64,000 nt of DNA from Candidatus Methanoperedens sp. GTDB lineage: Archaea > Halobacteriota > Methanosarcinia > Methanosarcinales > Methanoperedenaceae. The stretch lies in the NCBI GenBank assembly GCA_026552975.1, contig JAPMTR010000066.1, positions 26,300 through 90,299 on the forward strand. The letters are read 5' to 3'. This document shows positions 44,413 through 53,814 of this stretch, in pieces (positions within the stretch are counted from its first letter, which is position 1; every line of letters starts with the position of its first letter). A program made the translations under genes and the position numbers. The notes below the pieces were generated by a model that was not told where the DNA came from, ran no database searches, and worked only from the letters and a program-made list of their open reading frames with translations.

Positions 44413-46977
44413 ATGGGGGATTTAAAACTAATGCTGGATCCTGAGACTGTGGCTCTCATCGGCGCAACAGAAAGAGAAGGATCTGTGGGACGAACAATAA
44501 TGGAAAACCTTCTGAAATTAAACAAGAAGATATTTCCTGTAAATCCAGAGAGAAAGAAGGTACTCGGAGTTGAGTGCTATCCTGACCTGAATAGCATTCC
44601 TGAAAATATCCATCTTGCAATAATCGCGACTCCAGCAAGAAAAGTGCCCCAAATAGTTGAAGAGTGCGGGAGAATAGGAGTTGAAGGAATAATTATAGTT
44701 TCAGCCGGTTTCAAAGAAATTGGCGAAGAAGGGAAAAAGTTAGAAGAAGAGATAATTGAGATCAGGAAAAAATACGGTCTTCGGATAATAGGACCAAATT
44801 GTTTAGGCATAATAAGACCAAATATCGGTTTAAATGCATCTTTTCTCAAAGCAGACCCTGAACCTGGAAAGATAGCTTTTTTGTCACAAAGTGGTGCTCT
44901 TGGAACAGCCATACTTGACTGGGCGATCAATGCCCACATTGGTTTTAGTATGTTCGCATCACTTGGGTCTATGATCGATGTGGATTTTGGCGACCTTATC
45001 GATTTTCTCGGTGATGATCCTGAAACAAGAAGCATTATGATATATATGGAAAGTGTCGGGAACGCCAAAAAATTTATGAGCGCTACAAGGGGTTTTGCAA
45101 GAAATAAGCCTGTGATCATAGTTAAAACTGGCAGGTTCTCACAAAGCGCAAAAGCTGCGCTTTCACATACAGGCGCCATGGCTGGTGATGACCGGGTTTA
45201 TGACGCAGCATTCAAAAGAGCAGGCGCTATAAGAGTAAAAGAAGTTTCGGATTTATTCAATGCCGCAGCAGTCCTTGATTCAAAACATTTGCCAAAAGGC
45301 CCAAGGCTTGCGATCATAACAAATGCCGGAGGCCCCGGTGTTATGGCAACGGATGCTTTAATAGAATTAGGGGGAGAACTTGCAAAGCTATCTAATACTA
45401 ACCTTGAAGAAATGGATTCATTCCTGCCCAAATACTGGAGCAAAAGCAATCCTATCGACGTCTTGGGAGATGCTGATATCGAAAGATATGTCAATTCACT
45501 CAATGTTTGTTTGAAGGACTCCCAGGTGGATGGAATTTTGATAATCTATACTCCCCAGGGCATGGCTGTGCCTGATGAACTTGCAGGAGCTATTTCTGAG
45601 ATAGCAAAGAAAGCCACAAAACCGATAATAACAGTATGGATGGGAGGAGAAGGGGTATTGAAAGCAAGAGAAATATTTATCCAGAACGATATACCTCATT
45701 ACGAAACACCAGAAGAGGCTGTCAAGACATATATGTACATGCATAATTATGGCAGAAATCTTGAACTGCTATACGAAACGCCGTCTGAATTGCCAGTAGA
45801 CATGGCTCCTCCAAAAAGTAATTTGAAAGCGCTTATTACAAGAGTTGCAAAAGAAGGAAGGACAATCCTGACAGAAGAGGAATCAAAAAGGTTCCTTTTG
45901 AACTATGGTATCCCGACTACGGGGGCATACCCTGTGAAGACCGTTGATGAAGCTGTGACCCTGGCAAATAAGATCGGATATCCCGTAGTCTTAAAGATCT
46001 CTTCTCCGGACCTGTCCCATAAAACCGAAGTTGGTGGAGTAATAATTGGAATAAGATCGGATGAAATATTAATAGAGGAATATGATAATCTTATGAAGAG
46101 AGTCCGTGAAAAAGCTCCTCAGGCCAGAATAAATGGGGTGACAGTCCAGAAGATGATTGAGAACATAGACTATGAGATCATGCTGGGTTCAAAAAAGGAT
46201 AATTATTTTGGCTCAGTCATACTTTTCGGGATGGGGGGAATAACAGCAGAAATATTCGGGGATTTCTCGATTGGACTTCCACCACTTAATCAGACACTTG
46301 CTAGAAGACTGATGGAAGATACAAAAATATTCAAAATGATTCAGGGATTCAGGGGCAAACCTCCGGCTGATCTGCGGCAGCTTGATCAGATAATAGTCAG
46401 CTTTTCAAACCTGATAGCGGATTTTCCAGAGATTGTGGAGATGGACATTAATCCTCTGGCAATATCTAATGGAAAAGCGCATGCTCTTGATGCAAGGATC
46501 ATCATTGATAAAACGTTTGATCAAACAGCGCATTATCCACATCTTGTGATCACGCCTTATCCGACGAAATATGTTGTGCCATGGAAAACAACAGATGGGA
46601 CAGAAGTGTTATTGCGTCCAATAAGGCCGGAAGACGAACCTCTTGAGTACGAGATGCTATCAAGTCTATCTGAACAATCATTAAAGGACAGGTTTTTCCA
46701 GGTAATAAAGAACATAACGCATGAAATGTTGACAAGGTATTGCAACATTGATTATGACAGGGATATGGCGATCGTTGTGGAAATCAAAGATCATGGCAAG
46801 AAAAAGTTAGTTGGGACTGGAAGGATCATAATCGATCCCGATTTTAAGAAGGGGGAGTTCGCAGTTGTTGTTCGTGATGATTATCAGCGTAAAGGCATAG
46901 GTTACAAGCTTCTTGATATGTTGATCGGGATAGCTGCAGAAAAAGAACTTGAAATGATAATCATAAATGGAAATTGA
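44413..46977 (+). CDS. ADP-forming acetyl-CoA synthetase (alpha-beta fusion) with shortened GNAT domain
   Basis: An 854-residue protein. Residues 5-455 are the CoA-binding and ligase alpha part with the phosphohistidine segment LSHTGAMAG (His252); about 470-700 is the ATP-grasp beta part (FLLNYGIPTTGAYPV, LKISSPDLSHKTEVGGV, MDINPLAISNGKAHALDA). Residues 719-854 are a GNAT acetyltransferase domain (VVRDDYQRKGIGYKLLDML) that stops at IIINGN, about 40 residues short of Pat/YfiQ-type proteins. It interconverts acetyl-CoA, ADP and phosphate with acetate, CoA and ATP. Ribosome site GAGGTGAT. hydB starts 20 bases later. Confidence 0.9.
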   Translation: MGDLKLMLDPETVALIGATEREGSVGRTIMENLLKLNKKIFPVNPERKKVLGVECYPDLNSIPENIHLAIIATPARKVPQIVEECGRIGVEGIIIVSAGFKEIGEEGKKLEEEIIEIRKKYGLRIIGPNCLGIIRPNIGLNASFLKADPEPGKIAFLSQSGALGTAILDWAINAHIGFSMFASLGSMIDVDFGDLIDFLGDDPETRSIMIYMESVGNAKKFMSATRGFARNKPVIIVKTGRFSQSAKAALSHTGAMAGDDRVYDAAFKRAGAIRVKEVSDLFNAAAVLDSKHLPKGPRLAIITNAGGPGVMATDALIELGGELAKLSNTNLEEMDSFLPKYWSKSNPIDVLGDADIERYVNSLNVCLKDSQVDGILIIYTPQGMAVPDELAGAISEIAKKATKPIITVWMGGEGVLKAREIFIQNDIPHYETPEEAVKTYMYMHNYGRNLELLYETPSELPVDMAPPKSNLKALITRVAKEGRTILTEEESKRFLLNYGIPTTGAYPVKTVDEAVTLANKIGYPVVLKISSPDLSHKTEVGGVIIGIRSDEILIEEYDNLMKRVREKAPQARINGVTVQKMIENIDYEIMLGSKKDNYFGSVILFGMGGITAEIFGDFSIGLPPLNQTLARRLMEDTKIFKMIQGFRGKPPADLRQLDQIIVSFSNLIADFPEIVEMDINPLAISNGKAHALDARIIIDKTFDQTAHYPHLVITPYPTKYVVPWKTTDGTEVLLRPIRPEDEPLEYEMLSSLSEQSLKDRFFQVIKNITHEMLTRYCNIDYDRDMAIVVEIKDHGKKKLVGTGRIIIDPDFKKGEFAVVVRDDYQRKGIGYKLLDMLIGIAAEKELEMIIINGN

Positions 46978-46997
46978 AACGAACTTGGTTGAAACAT

Positions 46998-48053
46998 ATG
47001 CAGGACAAACAGTATGCAATTTTATGGAAAGAAAATTTCAACAACTTCATCTCCTCACTTTCAAAGCTGCATAAACTGGCAGCACCCGTATTCAAGGGAT
47101 ATAATAATTATGCATTTGAAAACGTAAGATCTGGCCAGGAAATTGCACTCAAATATATCCCTACTATCCTGCCTCCTAAAAAATTCTTTATGCCTGTGCA
47201 TGAAACACTGCTTGAATATGATTTTAGCAGGGGGCTTAAAGCGGATGCAGTCACTGAGTATGAAGAAATCATCCTCTTTGGAGTACATACCTGTGATATT
47301 GCCGGGATCCAGTGTTTGAATATGGTATTTTCAGAACATCCCCAGGATCAGAACTATCTTATCCACAGTCAAAATATCAAGATCATCGGTCTTGAATGCA
47401 ATGAATATTGCGATGAATTCGCGAATTGCCATCTTATGAATACACATCTGCCAGATGGTGGATATGATATATTTTTCACCGACCTTGGAGACTATTTTAT
47501 CGTCCACATTAATACCCAGGCAGGGGAAGATATCATCAAGGACACTGGTTTTTTCATGAGCGCACAAAGTTCCCATCTGAATGAGCTGGCATCATATCGT
47601 GAAAAGAAACAAGCAATATTTAAGAATGAACTCCCTGTCGAATTGGATCTTATTCATGATCTGTTTGATAGGTCATTTGAGAGCAGGATATGGGATGATC
47701 TTGACGAAAGATGCCTGGCATGCGGAAATTGTACAAATGTTTGTCCTACCTGTTATTGCTTCGATATTAGAGATGAGATAAACCTCCACCTCACTGCAGG
47801 AAAGCGGTACCGAGTATGGGATTCATGCCAGCTTGGGCCATTTGCCAAAGTGGCGGGGGGCAAGAATTTCAGAACGACCCGAAAAGTTAGGCAAAGACAT
47901 CGTTATTATCGAAAATTCAGGTATCCTATGGATCGATTTTCAAGATATTTCTGCACAGGATGCGGAAGGTGCAGCCGTTCTTGTATGGCGGGTATAAGGC
48001 TTAAAGAAACGCTTAAATCATTAATAGGGTCGAAGGAGGGGGCAAAAGCTTAA
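46998..48053 (+). CDS. hydB: group 3b NiFe hydrogenase (sulfhydrogenase) beta subunit
   Basis: A 351-residue iron-sulfur protein of the HydB type. The N-terminal part has YEEIILFGVHTCDIAGIQ and FTDLGDYFIV; the C-terminal part has two 4Fe-4S motifs, CLACGNCTNVCPTCYC and CTGCGRCSRSC, and WDSCQLGPFAKVAGG. It passes electrons between the gamma subunit and the hydrogenase dimer. ATG at 46998 follows GGTTGA; a TTG at 46974 overlapping the previous stop is less likely. First of four hyd genes. Confidence 0.93.
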   Translation: MQDKQYAILWKENFNNFISSLSKLHKLAAPVFKGYNNYAFENVRSGQEIALKYIPTILPPKKFFMPVHETLLEYDFSRGLKADAVTEYEEIILFGVHTCDIAGIQCLNMVFSEHPQDQNYLIHSQNIKIIGLECNEYCDEFANCHLMNTHLPDGGYDIFFTDLGDYFIVHINTQAGEDIIKDTGFFMSAQSSHLNELASYREKKQAIFKNELPVELDLIHDLFDRSFESRIWDDLDERCLACGNCTNVCPTCYCFDIRDEINLHLTAGKRYRVWDSCQLGPFAKVAGGKNFRTTRKVRQRHRYYRKFRYPMDRFSRYFCTGCGRCSRSCMAGIRLKETLKSLIGSKEGAKA

Positions 48054-48061
48054 ATTGGATT

Positions 48062-48898
48062 ATGGAAAAAATAATTTTAAAAGACTCTGCATATAGTATA
48101 AAAAAAGGTACGATCCTTGGCATAAAACAGATGACTGAAAGTGAGAAACTGTTTGAAATCGCCCTCGAAGGCGGCAAGAGGCTTGATCATGAACCTGGAC
48201 AATTCGTAATGGTCTCTGTATTTGGCGCTGGTGAAATACCAATATCGGTGTCTTCTTCTCCAGCTAATAATGACTCTTTTGATTTATGTGTAAGAGCCGC
48301 TGGAAAGGTAACGAACACTTTGCACAAATTGAAGGCAGGAGATATGATCGGAATTCGAGGACCTTTTGGGAAAGGCTTTCCTATCGGGATACTAAAAGGA
48401 AATGACCTGCTAATTATCGCATGCGGATTGGGTCTTGCCCCTCTTCGTTCTTTAATCAGGTTTGTCTTTGACAAACGCCAAGATTTCGGAAAAATCCATA
48501 TTCTTTATGGGTGCAGAAATTCGGCAAATATGCTTTTCCTGGATGAGATCAAAGAGTGGAGAAAACGAAACGATGTATATTTTGAATCTATTGTTGATCA
48601 GGCAACCCCGGACTGGGCTGGAAAGGTGGGGCTTGTAACAACCCTAATTCCCGGTATCCAGATTGATCCAGATAGAACTTTTGTCGCTCTGGTGGGGCCT
48701 CCCGCTGTGTATAAACCTGCAATAAAAGAACTGCTATCCCGGAATGTTCCTGAACGACAAATTCTTATTTCCCTTGAAAGACATATGAAATGCGGCGTGG
48801 GTAAATGCGGTCATTGCCAGATACAGCATTTATACTGCTGCCAGGACGGGCCGGTTTTTAATTATGAAGCTATCAAACATTTGAAAGAGGCATTTTAA
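48062..48898 (+). CDS. hydG: group 3b NiFe hydrogenase gamma subunit (FAD/NAD(P) oxidoreductase)
   Basis: A 278-residue flavoprotein of the ferredoxin-NADP reductase type: FAD-binding barrel (HEPGQFVMVSVFGAGEIPISVSS), nucleotide-binding domain (DLLIIACGLGLAPLRSLI), and a C-terminal 2Fe-2S site (MKCGVGKCGHCQI...YCCQDGPVF). It exchanges electrons with NAD(P)H. It lies 8 bases after hydB and 1 base before hydD. Confidence 0.94.
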   Translation: MEKIILKDSAYSIKKGTILGIKQMTESEKLFEIALEGGKRLDHEPGQFVMVSVFGAGEIPISVSSSPANNDSFDLCVRAAGKVTNTLHKLKAGDMIGIRGPFGKGFPIGILKGNDLLIIACGLGLAPLRSLIRFVFDKRQDFGKIHILYGCRNSANMLFLDEIKEWRKRNDVYFESIVDQATPDWAGKVGLVTTLIPGIQIDPDRTFVALVGPPAVYKPAIKELLSRNVPERQILISLERHMKCGVGKCGHCQIQHLYCCQDGPVFNYEAIKHLKEAF

Positions 48899-48899
48899 T

Positions 48900-49652
48900 A
48901 TGGGAAAACCAAAAGTAGCCTTTTTTGATTTTGCATGTTGTGAGGGCTGCCAGCTTCAGGTTGCGAATATGGGGGAAATTCTCCTTGACATATTGGATAT
49001 TGTGGATGTGGTTGAATTCAGGGAGGTAATGTCTGAAAAATGGGGTGGAGAGCTTGATATTGCGATAATAGAAGGGAGTATCACAGACGAGCATTCAGTT
49101 GAACGCATAAAAGAGATAAGAAAAAGATCAGGAATATTGATCGCTTATGGTTCTTGCGCAACCATAGGCGGTGTGAATGGAATGAAAAATAACTTTGATC
49201 TTGATGAAATCAGGGAGTATGTATATGGTTCAGATTTCCACTTTTTTCCGACAAAAAAGACAATGGCAGTCCATCAGGTCGTAAAGGTTGATTATTCCGT
49301 AATCGGCTGCCCTGTGTATATTCCTGAGTTCGTAGAGGTTTTAAAAGCTGTTCTGCAGGATATTCCTTACTCTGTGCCTGACTACGCAGTCTGTGTTGAG
49401 TGTAAACAGAATGAGAATGTATGCATGTACGATAAAGGGGTTGGCTGTTTGGGTCCGGTTACAAGGGCGGGGTGCAATTCATGGTGTGTAAATAACGGGA
49501 ATATATGCTACGGATGCCGCGGTATTGTGAGCGGTCCGAATGAAAAAGGAGCGCATGATATTCTTTCAAAATATAATATCCCGCTTGACCTTATTAAAAA
49601 TAAAATAAATATGTATAACAAATGCAGGGAAATTGATCAAAATGCACAGTGA
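48900..49652 (+). CDS. hydD: group 3b NiFe hydrogenase delta (small) subunit
   Basis: A 250-residue small subunit. The proximal-cluster cysteines lie in FACCEGCQLQ, YGSCATIGG and IGCPVYIPE, and further clusters in CVECKQNENVCM and VGCLGPVTRAGCNSWC. There is no twin-arginine signal, so the enzyme is cytoplasmic. It overlaps hydA by 11 bases. Confidence 0.94.
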   Translation: MGKPKVAFFDFACCEGCQLQVANMGEILLDILDIVDVVEFREVMSEKWGGELDIAIIEGSITDEHSVERIKEIRKRSGILIAYGSCATIGGVNGMKNNFDLDEIREYVYGSDFHFFPTKKTMAVHQVVKVDYSVIGCPVYIPEFVEVLKAVLQDIPYSVPDYAVCVECKQNENVCMYDKGVGCLGPVTRAGCNSWCVNNGNICYGCRGIVSGPNEKGAHDILSKYNIPLDLIKNKINMYNKCREIDQNAQ

Positions 49653-50982
49653 TATCAACAACAGGGATCTCAACATTAATTTAGAGTATTTAACAAGGGT
49701 CGAAGGCCACGGGAATATAGTTGTAAATGTAAAAGAGGGCAGGCTGGAAACATGCCATCTGGACATTGTAGAAGCGCCCCGTTTCTTTGAAGGGCTCCTG
49801 AGAGGTCGTTCTATCTTTGAGGCGCAGCATATAACAAGCAGAATATGCGGCATCTGTTCCTGTTCACATTCACTTGCTTCGATCCAGGCTGCTGAAGATG
49901 CGCTTTCTATCACTCCTTCTTCGCAGACAATAAAACTCAGGAAACTCCTTCTTTATTTTGAAATACTCGACAGCCACTTGCTGCATATCTATTTCCTGGC
50001 AGCTCCAGACCTTCTTGGAGTAAAAAGTTTCGTGCCGTTGATAGGCACTCATAACGAGGTGATCAGAAGGGCATTAAGACTTAAGAAGACCTGCAATGAT
50101 CTGTGCGGCATCCTTGCTGGTCGCCATATTCATCCCATCTCTATGACAATAGGTGGATTTACTAAGCTGCCGACAGAAAAGGATCTTGATGCAATGCTTG
50201 CACTGTTAGAAGGGATGCGGCATGATATTGAAGCTACAGTAGAGTTTGTTTCTGCTTTTAAATTTCCGGAATTTGAACGGGATACAGAATACGTTGCGCT
50301 TGTTAGCGATGATGGTGAATATCCGCTTTTAGCGGGAGATTTGGGCTCATCTGATGGAGTGAGGATGAATAAAAAGGAGTACAAAAAAGTTACGAATGAG
50401 TTCGTTGTCCCTCATTCTTCCGCTAAGCATACTAAATTAAGCCGCAGGTCTTACGCTGTGGGTTCACTTGCCCGGTTCAATTTGAATTATGAAAAACTTC
50501 ATCCGAAAGCTAAGGAGACGGCTTCTACCCTTAGGATAAAATCAGTGTGCATCAATCCATTTCTGAATACTGTTGCACAAATGGTTGAAAGCGTGCACTG
50601 TTTCAATGAAGCAGTTTCAATACTGGCGGATCTGAAAAATACTGGAATTAATCCTAGTGAAGAAATCGTGGTAGGGCTAAACGAAGGCTCGAAGATCCCT
50701 GTCAAAGCAGGGAATGGCGTGGGGGCGGTGGAAGCGCCTCGCGGTACTCTATTTCACAACTATGAGATCGATGAGAAAGGGATCATTCTGAATGCAAATT
50801 GTATTATTCCTACGAGTCAAAATCTCAATAATATCGAAAGGGATATGGAAAAGCTGGTTCCGGAAATACTTGATAAGAGCGATGAAGAGATAACACATTC
50901 TCTGGAAATGCTGGTGAGGGCTTATGATCCGTGTATCTCATGCTCAACACATCTTGTTGATGTGAAATTTATTCATGCTTGA
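49642..50982 (+). CDS. hydA: group 3b NiFe hydrogenase alpha (large) subunit
   Basis: A 446-residue catalytic subunit. The L1 motif is EYLTRVEGHGNIVV with RICGICSCSHS, the L2 motif is DPCISCSTH near the end; the four cysteines hold the NiFe centre. The nine residues after His437 (LVDVKFIHA) are the tail removed after nickel insertion, so the enzyme needs an endopeptidase; the gene at 52576-53040 is the obvious candidate. Start ATG 49642 with AGGGA 11 bases upstream. The HydBGDA order matches the Pyrococcus sulfhydrogenase. Confidence 0.95.
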   Translation: MHSDINNRDLNINLEYLTRVEGHGNIVVNVKEGRLETCHLDIVEAPRFFEGLLRGRSIFEAQHITSRICGICSCSHSLASIQAAEDALSITPSSQTIKLRKLLLYFEILDSHLLHIYFLAAPDLLGVKSFVPLIGTHNEVIRRALRLKKTCNDLCGILAGRHIHPISMTIGGFTKLPTEKDLDAMLALLEGMRHDIEATVEFVSAFKFPEFERDTEYVALVSDDGEYPLLAGDLGSSDGVRMNKKEYKKVTNEFVVPHSSAKHTKLSRRSYAVGSLARFNLNYEKLHPKAKETASTLRIKSVCINPFLNTVAQMVESVHCFNEAVSILADLKNTGINPSEEIVVGLNEGSKIPVKAGNGVGAVEAPRGTLFHNYEIDEKGIILNANCIIPTSQNLNNIERDMEKLVPEILDKSDEEITHSLEMLVRAYDPCISCSTHLVDVKFIHA

Positions 50983-51051
50983 CTTTTCCCACAGGTGTTT
51001 TTGGGGCATTCAGACGTCAAATTAATCACTGTAACTTTTCTTGCTGAACTA

Positions 51052-51270
51052 TTATGCATAAATCAATCTGCCTTTTGGTATTGGTATCTCTCTGCCAAGC
51101 TCACTTGCAGTTTCTATCCATTCCCGGATCACCGTGAGCGTATTTTTAATTGCATCTTCATAAGTCATGCCGTCTGCCATGCATCCCGGAAGTTCTGGTA
51201 CTTCCGCTATATATGCATCGTCGTCTTCACTCCAGTATATTACCATTTCATATTTTATCTCATCATTCAT
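51052..51270 (-). CDS. hicB: HicB-type antitoxin
   Basis: A 72-residue HicB-like protein: MVIYWSEDDDAYIAEVPELPGCMADG followed by TYEDAIKNTLTVIREWI. This partial RNase H-like fold without a DNA-binding extension is the short HicB form. I chose the ATG at 51270; it overlaps hicA by 8 bases. It neutralises HicA. Confidence 0.88.
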   Translation of the reverse strand: MNDEIKYEMVIYWSEDDDAYIAEVPELPGCMADGMTYEDAIKNTLTVIREWIETASELGREIPIPKGRLIYA

Positions 51271-51529
51271 AGTCTTCCTCATTTAAATGGAATTTATATT
51301 TAAGAAATAATTTTCTTACCTGTTTGACCTGATATGGTTTTGCTTTTCCATCTTTAAGGGGTTGTAAATTTATGATATCAAAAACATTCTCTTTCGTAAA
51401 TATATAGTGATCACCTCGTATCCTCTCGGAAAAACCATATTGCAATATAAAATTTCTTAAATCCTGAAATCTAATATTCGCGTCATTAACACCCGATAGA
51501 ATTTTCATCAAAATTTTATCTTTGCTCAT
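51263..51529 (-). CDS. hicA: HicA-type mRNA interferase toxin
   Basis: An 88-residue protein with the HicA double-stranded-RNA-binding-like core: IRFQDLRNFILQYGFSERIRGDHYIFTKE. The His in RGDHYIF matches the catalytic histidine (GSH in most members). The C-terminal segment KAKPYQVKQVRKLF is also typical. The gene lies 14 bases after the HsdR fragment and precedes hicB. Confidence 0.85.
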   Translation of the reverse strand: MSKDKILMKILSGVNDANIRFQDLRNFILQYGFSERIRGDHYIFTKENVFDIINLQPLKDGKAKPYQVKQVRKLFLKYKFHLNEEDYE

Positions 51530-51543
51530 GTTTCAGAAACCTC

Positions 51544-52287
51544 TCAATAATGCTCCCGTATATACTCAAATGCTTTATCAAATAAATCCTGTTCCTTATG
51601 CAATTTATATTTTAGTAATGTTCTTCTTAATGCAAGTTGTACGTCTCTTTCACCTGCTTTTGTCCACTGCCACCCATCAAACCTTGTTACTTTTACTACC
51701 TGGTCAATATCTTTAACTATCTGTTCCACAATAACAGGAGTTTTATCAACTTTACATTCAAAAAATAACTGTGTGAGAGCTTCTTTTGTGTTATCAACAG
51801 GTTCTGCTTCTGTTTCTCGTTCTAATTTTACAGCAGCTTTTGCAATTTCCAGTAATCCTTTAAGGAACTCAATGCTGCTGATTGCATTTCGATAATGTTT
51901 CTCTTTTAATTCTTCTAATCTTTTCCCTAATTCCCTGAATTTAGGACCATCTGCATGTTTATGCAACCGCCAAACAATTTTCATTTCTAATTCTTTAGCT
52001 TTTGTTTTGGCCTCGTTTTCAGAAATCTTTTCGAGGATGTTAGCATCCATTACTAATACATCCAAATCATCTCTGATTGTTTGAACTTCGATATTCCTAT
52101 GAATTAATTCAAGAGTTTTTGCGCCCAGTGCATGCCAGATTAACTTTCCGTTCCCGCTTGGCGGTTGAATGGATTGATACACTTGTGTAAGCCACTTATA
52201 GTCTTTAGTAAATTTATTCAATATGGGATCAGGGGATACTGCACCCCAAAGATACTGTTCAACTTCAGATAAGGTTATTTTAGTCAT
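51544..52287 (-). pseudogene. C-terminal fragment of a type I restriction enzyme HsdR subunit
   Basis: 247 residues that match only the last quarter of HsdR proteins: FTKDYKWLTQVYQSIQPPSG and LIWHALGAKTLELIH, RDDLDVLVMDANILE, then the C-terminal helical domain ending DGWQWTKAGERDVQLALRRTLLKYKL and FDKAFEYIREHY. The nuclease and helicase domains are missing and no hsdM or hsdS is present. An ATG and a short new N-terminus (MTKITLSEVEQYLWG) give it an open frame, so expression is possible, but it cannot act as a restriction enzyme. Confidence 0.8.
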
Positions 52288-52409
52288 TTTCTTATTTTCC
52301 TTTAATTGCTAAAATAATGTCATCGATTTCTGAACACATATTCGGATAGAATATATTTCATTACTAATAAATTATCTTTTTTCTATTTACTTTTTGATAG
52401 TTTTGGATC

Positions 52410-52490
52410 TTACCAATTGGATGGAGTGCGCCCCTTCGTCAAATACATCCCATCATGGTAGGCGATAGCCTGCGCCTCCTCATCTGAAAG
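52410..52490 (-). pseudogene. 26-residue fragment resembling an HD-domain hydrolase
   Basis: The frame between two stops reads LSDEEAQAIAYHDGMYLTKG and ends after PSNW. The AIAYHDGMY pattern resembles the late part of HD-superfamily phosphohydrolases. No start codon precedes it and neither flank continues the family. A short decayed remnant is the simplest reading. Confidence 0.35.
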
Positions 52491-52575
52491 TCATACAAAA
52501 AAGACAAATTCAATGAACCCATGGCTTCTATATAGTAAATAGATAATAAAATAGCCATAACGGGAGTTATTCACC

Positions 52576-53040
52576 ATGATCGAAAAAATAACTAAAAAAA
52601 TAAGTATCATAGGTATCGGAAATAGCATCATGGGCGATGATGGCGTTGGGATACATGCTATCTTGAACCTAAGAGAGATGGAGTTGCAGGCAGGCGTTGA
52701 GGTTTTCGATGCAGGAACTGATGCGTTCTATGCTCTGGAAGCCATGGATGGAAAAGATAAAGCTATCATATTGGATGCCTGCAAAGGGAACAATGAACCA
52801 GGCACTCTGTACAGGTTAATCTGTGATCCGATCGACGGGAAATGCAATCCAGCTTTCAGGATGAGTATGCATCAGATGAATTTCATGGATGTCATGATAA
52901 CTTCGGGAGCATACAAATTACCCCATGAGATAGTGCTTCTGGGTGTTGAGCCAGAGCTACTCGACTGGAGCACTGAGTTATCTGCGAAAGTGAGGGCTGT
53001 TCTCCCCATGCTAATAGAGATGGTATTAAGAGAGCTTTAG
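52576..53040 (+). CDS. NiFe hydrogenase maturation endopeptidase
   Basis: A 154-residue HyaD/HycI-type protease. It begins with the family motif IGIGNSIMGDDGVGIHA (Asp for nickel sensing), then FDAGTDAFYALEAMDG, IILDACKG and the SMHQMNFMDVM histidine segment. It trims the C-terminal tail of a hydrogenase large subunit after nickel insertion; both HydA (9-residue tail) and the second large subunit (13-residue tail) are possible substrates. Ribosome site GGGAG 9 bases before ATG; a TATA-like CTTCTATATA lies at about 52526. Confidence 0.92.
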   Translation: MIEKITKKISIIGIGNSIMGDDGVGIHAILNLREMELQAGVEVFDAGTDAFYALEAMDGKDKAIILDACKGNNEPGTLYRLICDPIDGKCNPAFRMSMHQMNFMDVMITSGAYKLPHEIVLLGVEPELLDWSTELSAKVRAVLPMLIEMVLREL

Positions 53041-53073
53041 TTAACAAACTTGAATTTTAACCATACCTCAATA

Positions 53074-53814
53074 TTAGATCGTCAAGCCTCCATCCACTGA
53101 AAGTACCGCTCCGTTAACATACCTTGCTTCATCCGATGCAAGGTACAGATACGCATATGCGATATCTATGGGTTCTGCCAGCGTGCGAAGCGGAATTTTT
53201 TCTTTCATAATCGTAAGGATTTTTTCAGGCATCTTCGAGGTCATCGGAGTAATGGTCAATCCTGGAGCTACTGCATTAACTCGCACCCCTTTTTTCCCGA
53301 GTTCTTTTGCCAGGGTCCTGGTAAGACCAATTAATCCTGCTTTGGCAGAAGCATAATTGGCCTGGCCGATATTACCGTAGATACCAGAAATAGAGGTAGT
53401 ATTAATGATCACGCCGCTCCCCTGGTGGATCATTATATCAACCACAGCCTGGGTACAATTGAAAGCGCCAGTAAGATTTACATTGATAACACTGTTCCAT
53501 TGTTCTTTTGTCATTTTTGTTATCAGGGCATCTTTGTTGATACCAGCGTTATTGATCAGGATATCGATCTTTCCAAATTCATTCAGGGCCGTATTGACAA
53601 CATCATCCATATCCTCTCTTTTCGAAACGTCGCCTGTTTTAAAAATTGCTTTACCGCCATTTTCACGTATCTCTTTACAGACTTTTTCCAGTTTCTCTGC
53701 AGTCCTTCCGGTAAGAACGAGCCTTGCTCCTTCTTTTGCAAACAGATAAGCGGTTTCTTTCCCGATCCCGCTTCCAGCTCCGGTGATCATCGCGACTTTG
53801 TTATCAAGTCTCAT
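53074..53814 (-). CDS. short-chain dehydrogenase, FabG/PhaB type
   Basis: A 246-residue classical SDR: TGAGSGIG cofactor loop, NNAG, the catalytic Ser in TTSISG and YASAK, ending ARYVNGAVLSVDGGL. FabG and PhaB are alike in sequence. The 11-base overlap with the PhaE-like gene upstream favours an acetoacetyl-CoA reductase that makes 3-hydroxybutyryl-CoA for polyhydroxyalkanoate. Confidence 0.9.
   Translation of the reverse strand: MRLDNKVAMITGAGSGIGKETAYLFAKEGARLVLTGRTAEKLEKVCKEIRENGGKAIFKTGDVSKREDMDDVVNTALNEFGKIDILINNAGINKDALITKMTKEQWNSVINVNLTGAFNCTQAVVDIMIHQGSGVIINTTSISGIYGNIGQANYASAKAGLIGLTRTLAKELGKKGVRVNAVAPGLTITPMTSKMPEKILTIMKEKIPLRTLAEPIDIAYAYLYLASDEARYVNGAVLSVDGGLTI

Noticed and set aside
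46974..46998. TTG start of hydB overlapping the acetyl-CoA synthetase stop
   Set aside because: The ATG at 46998 has a GGTTGA site and gives the usual HydB N-terminus.
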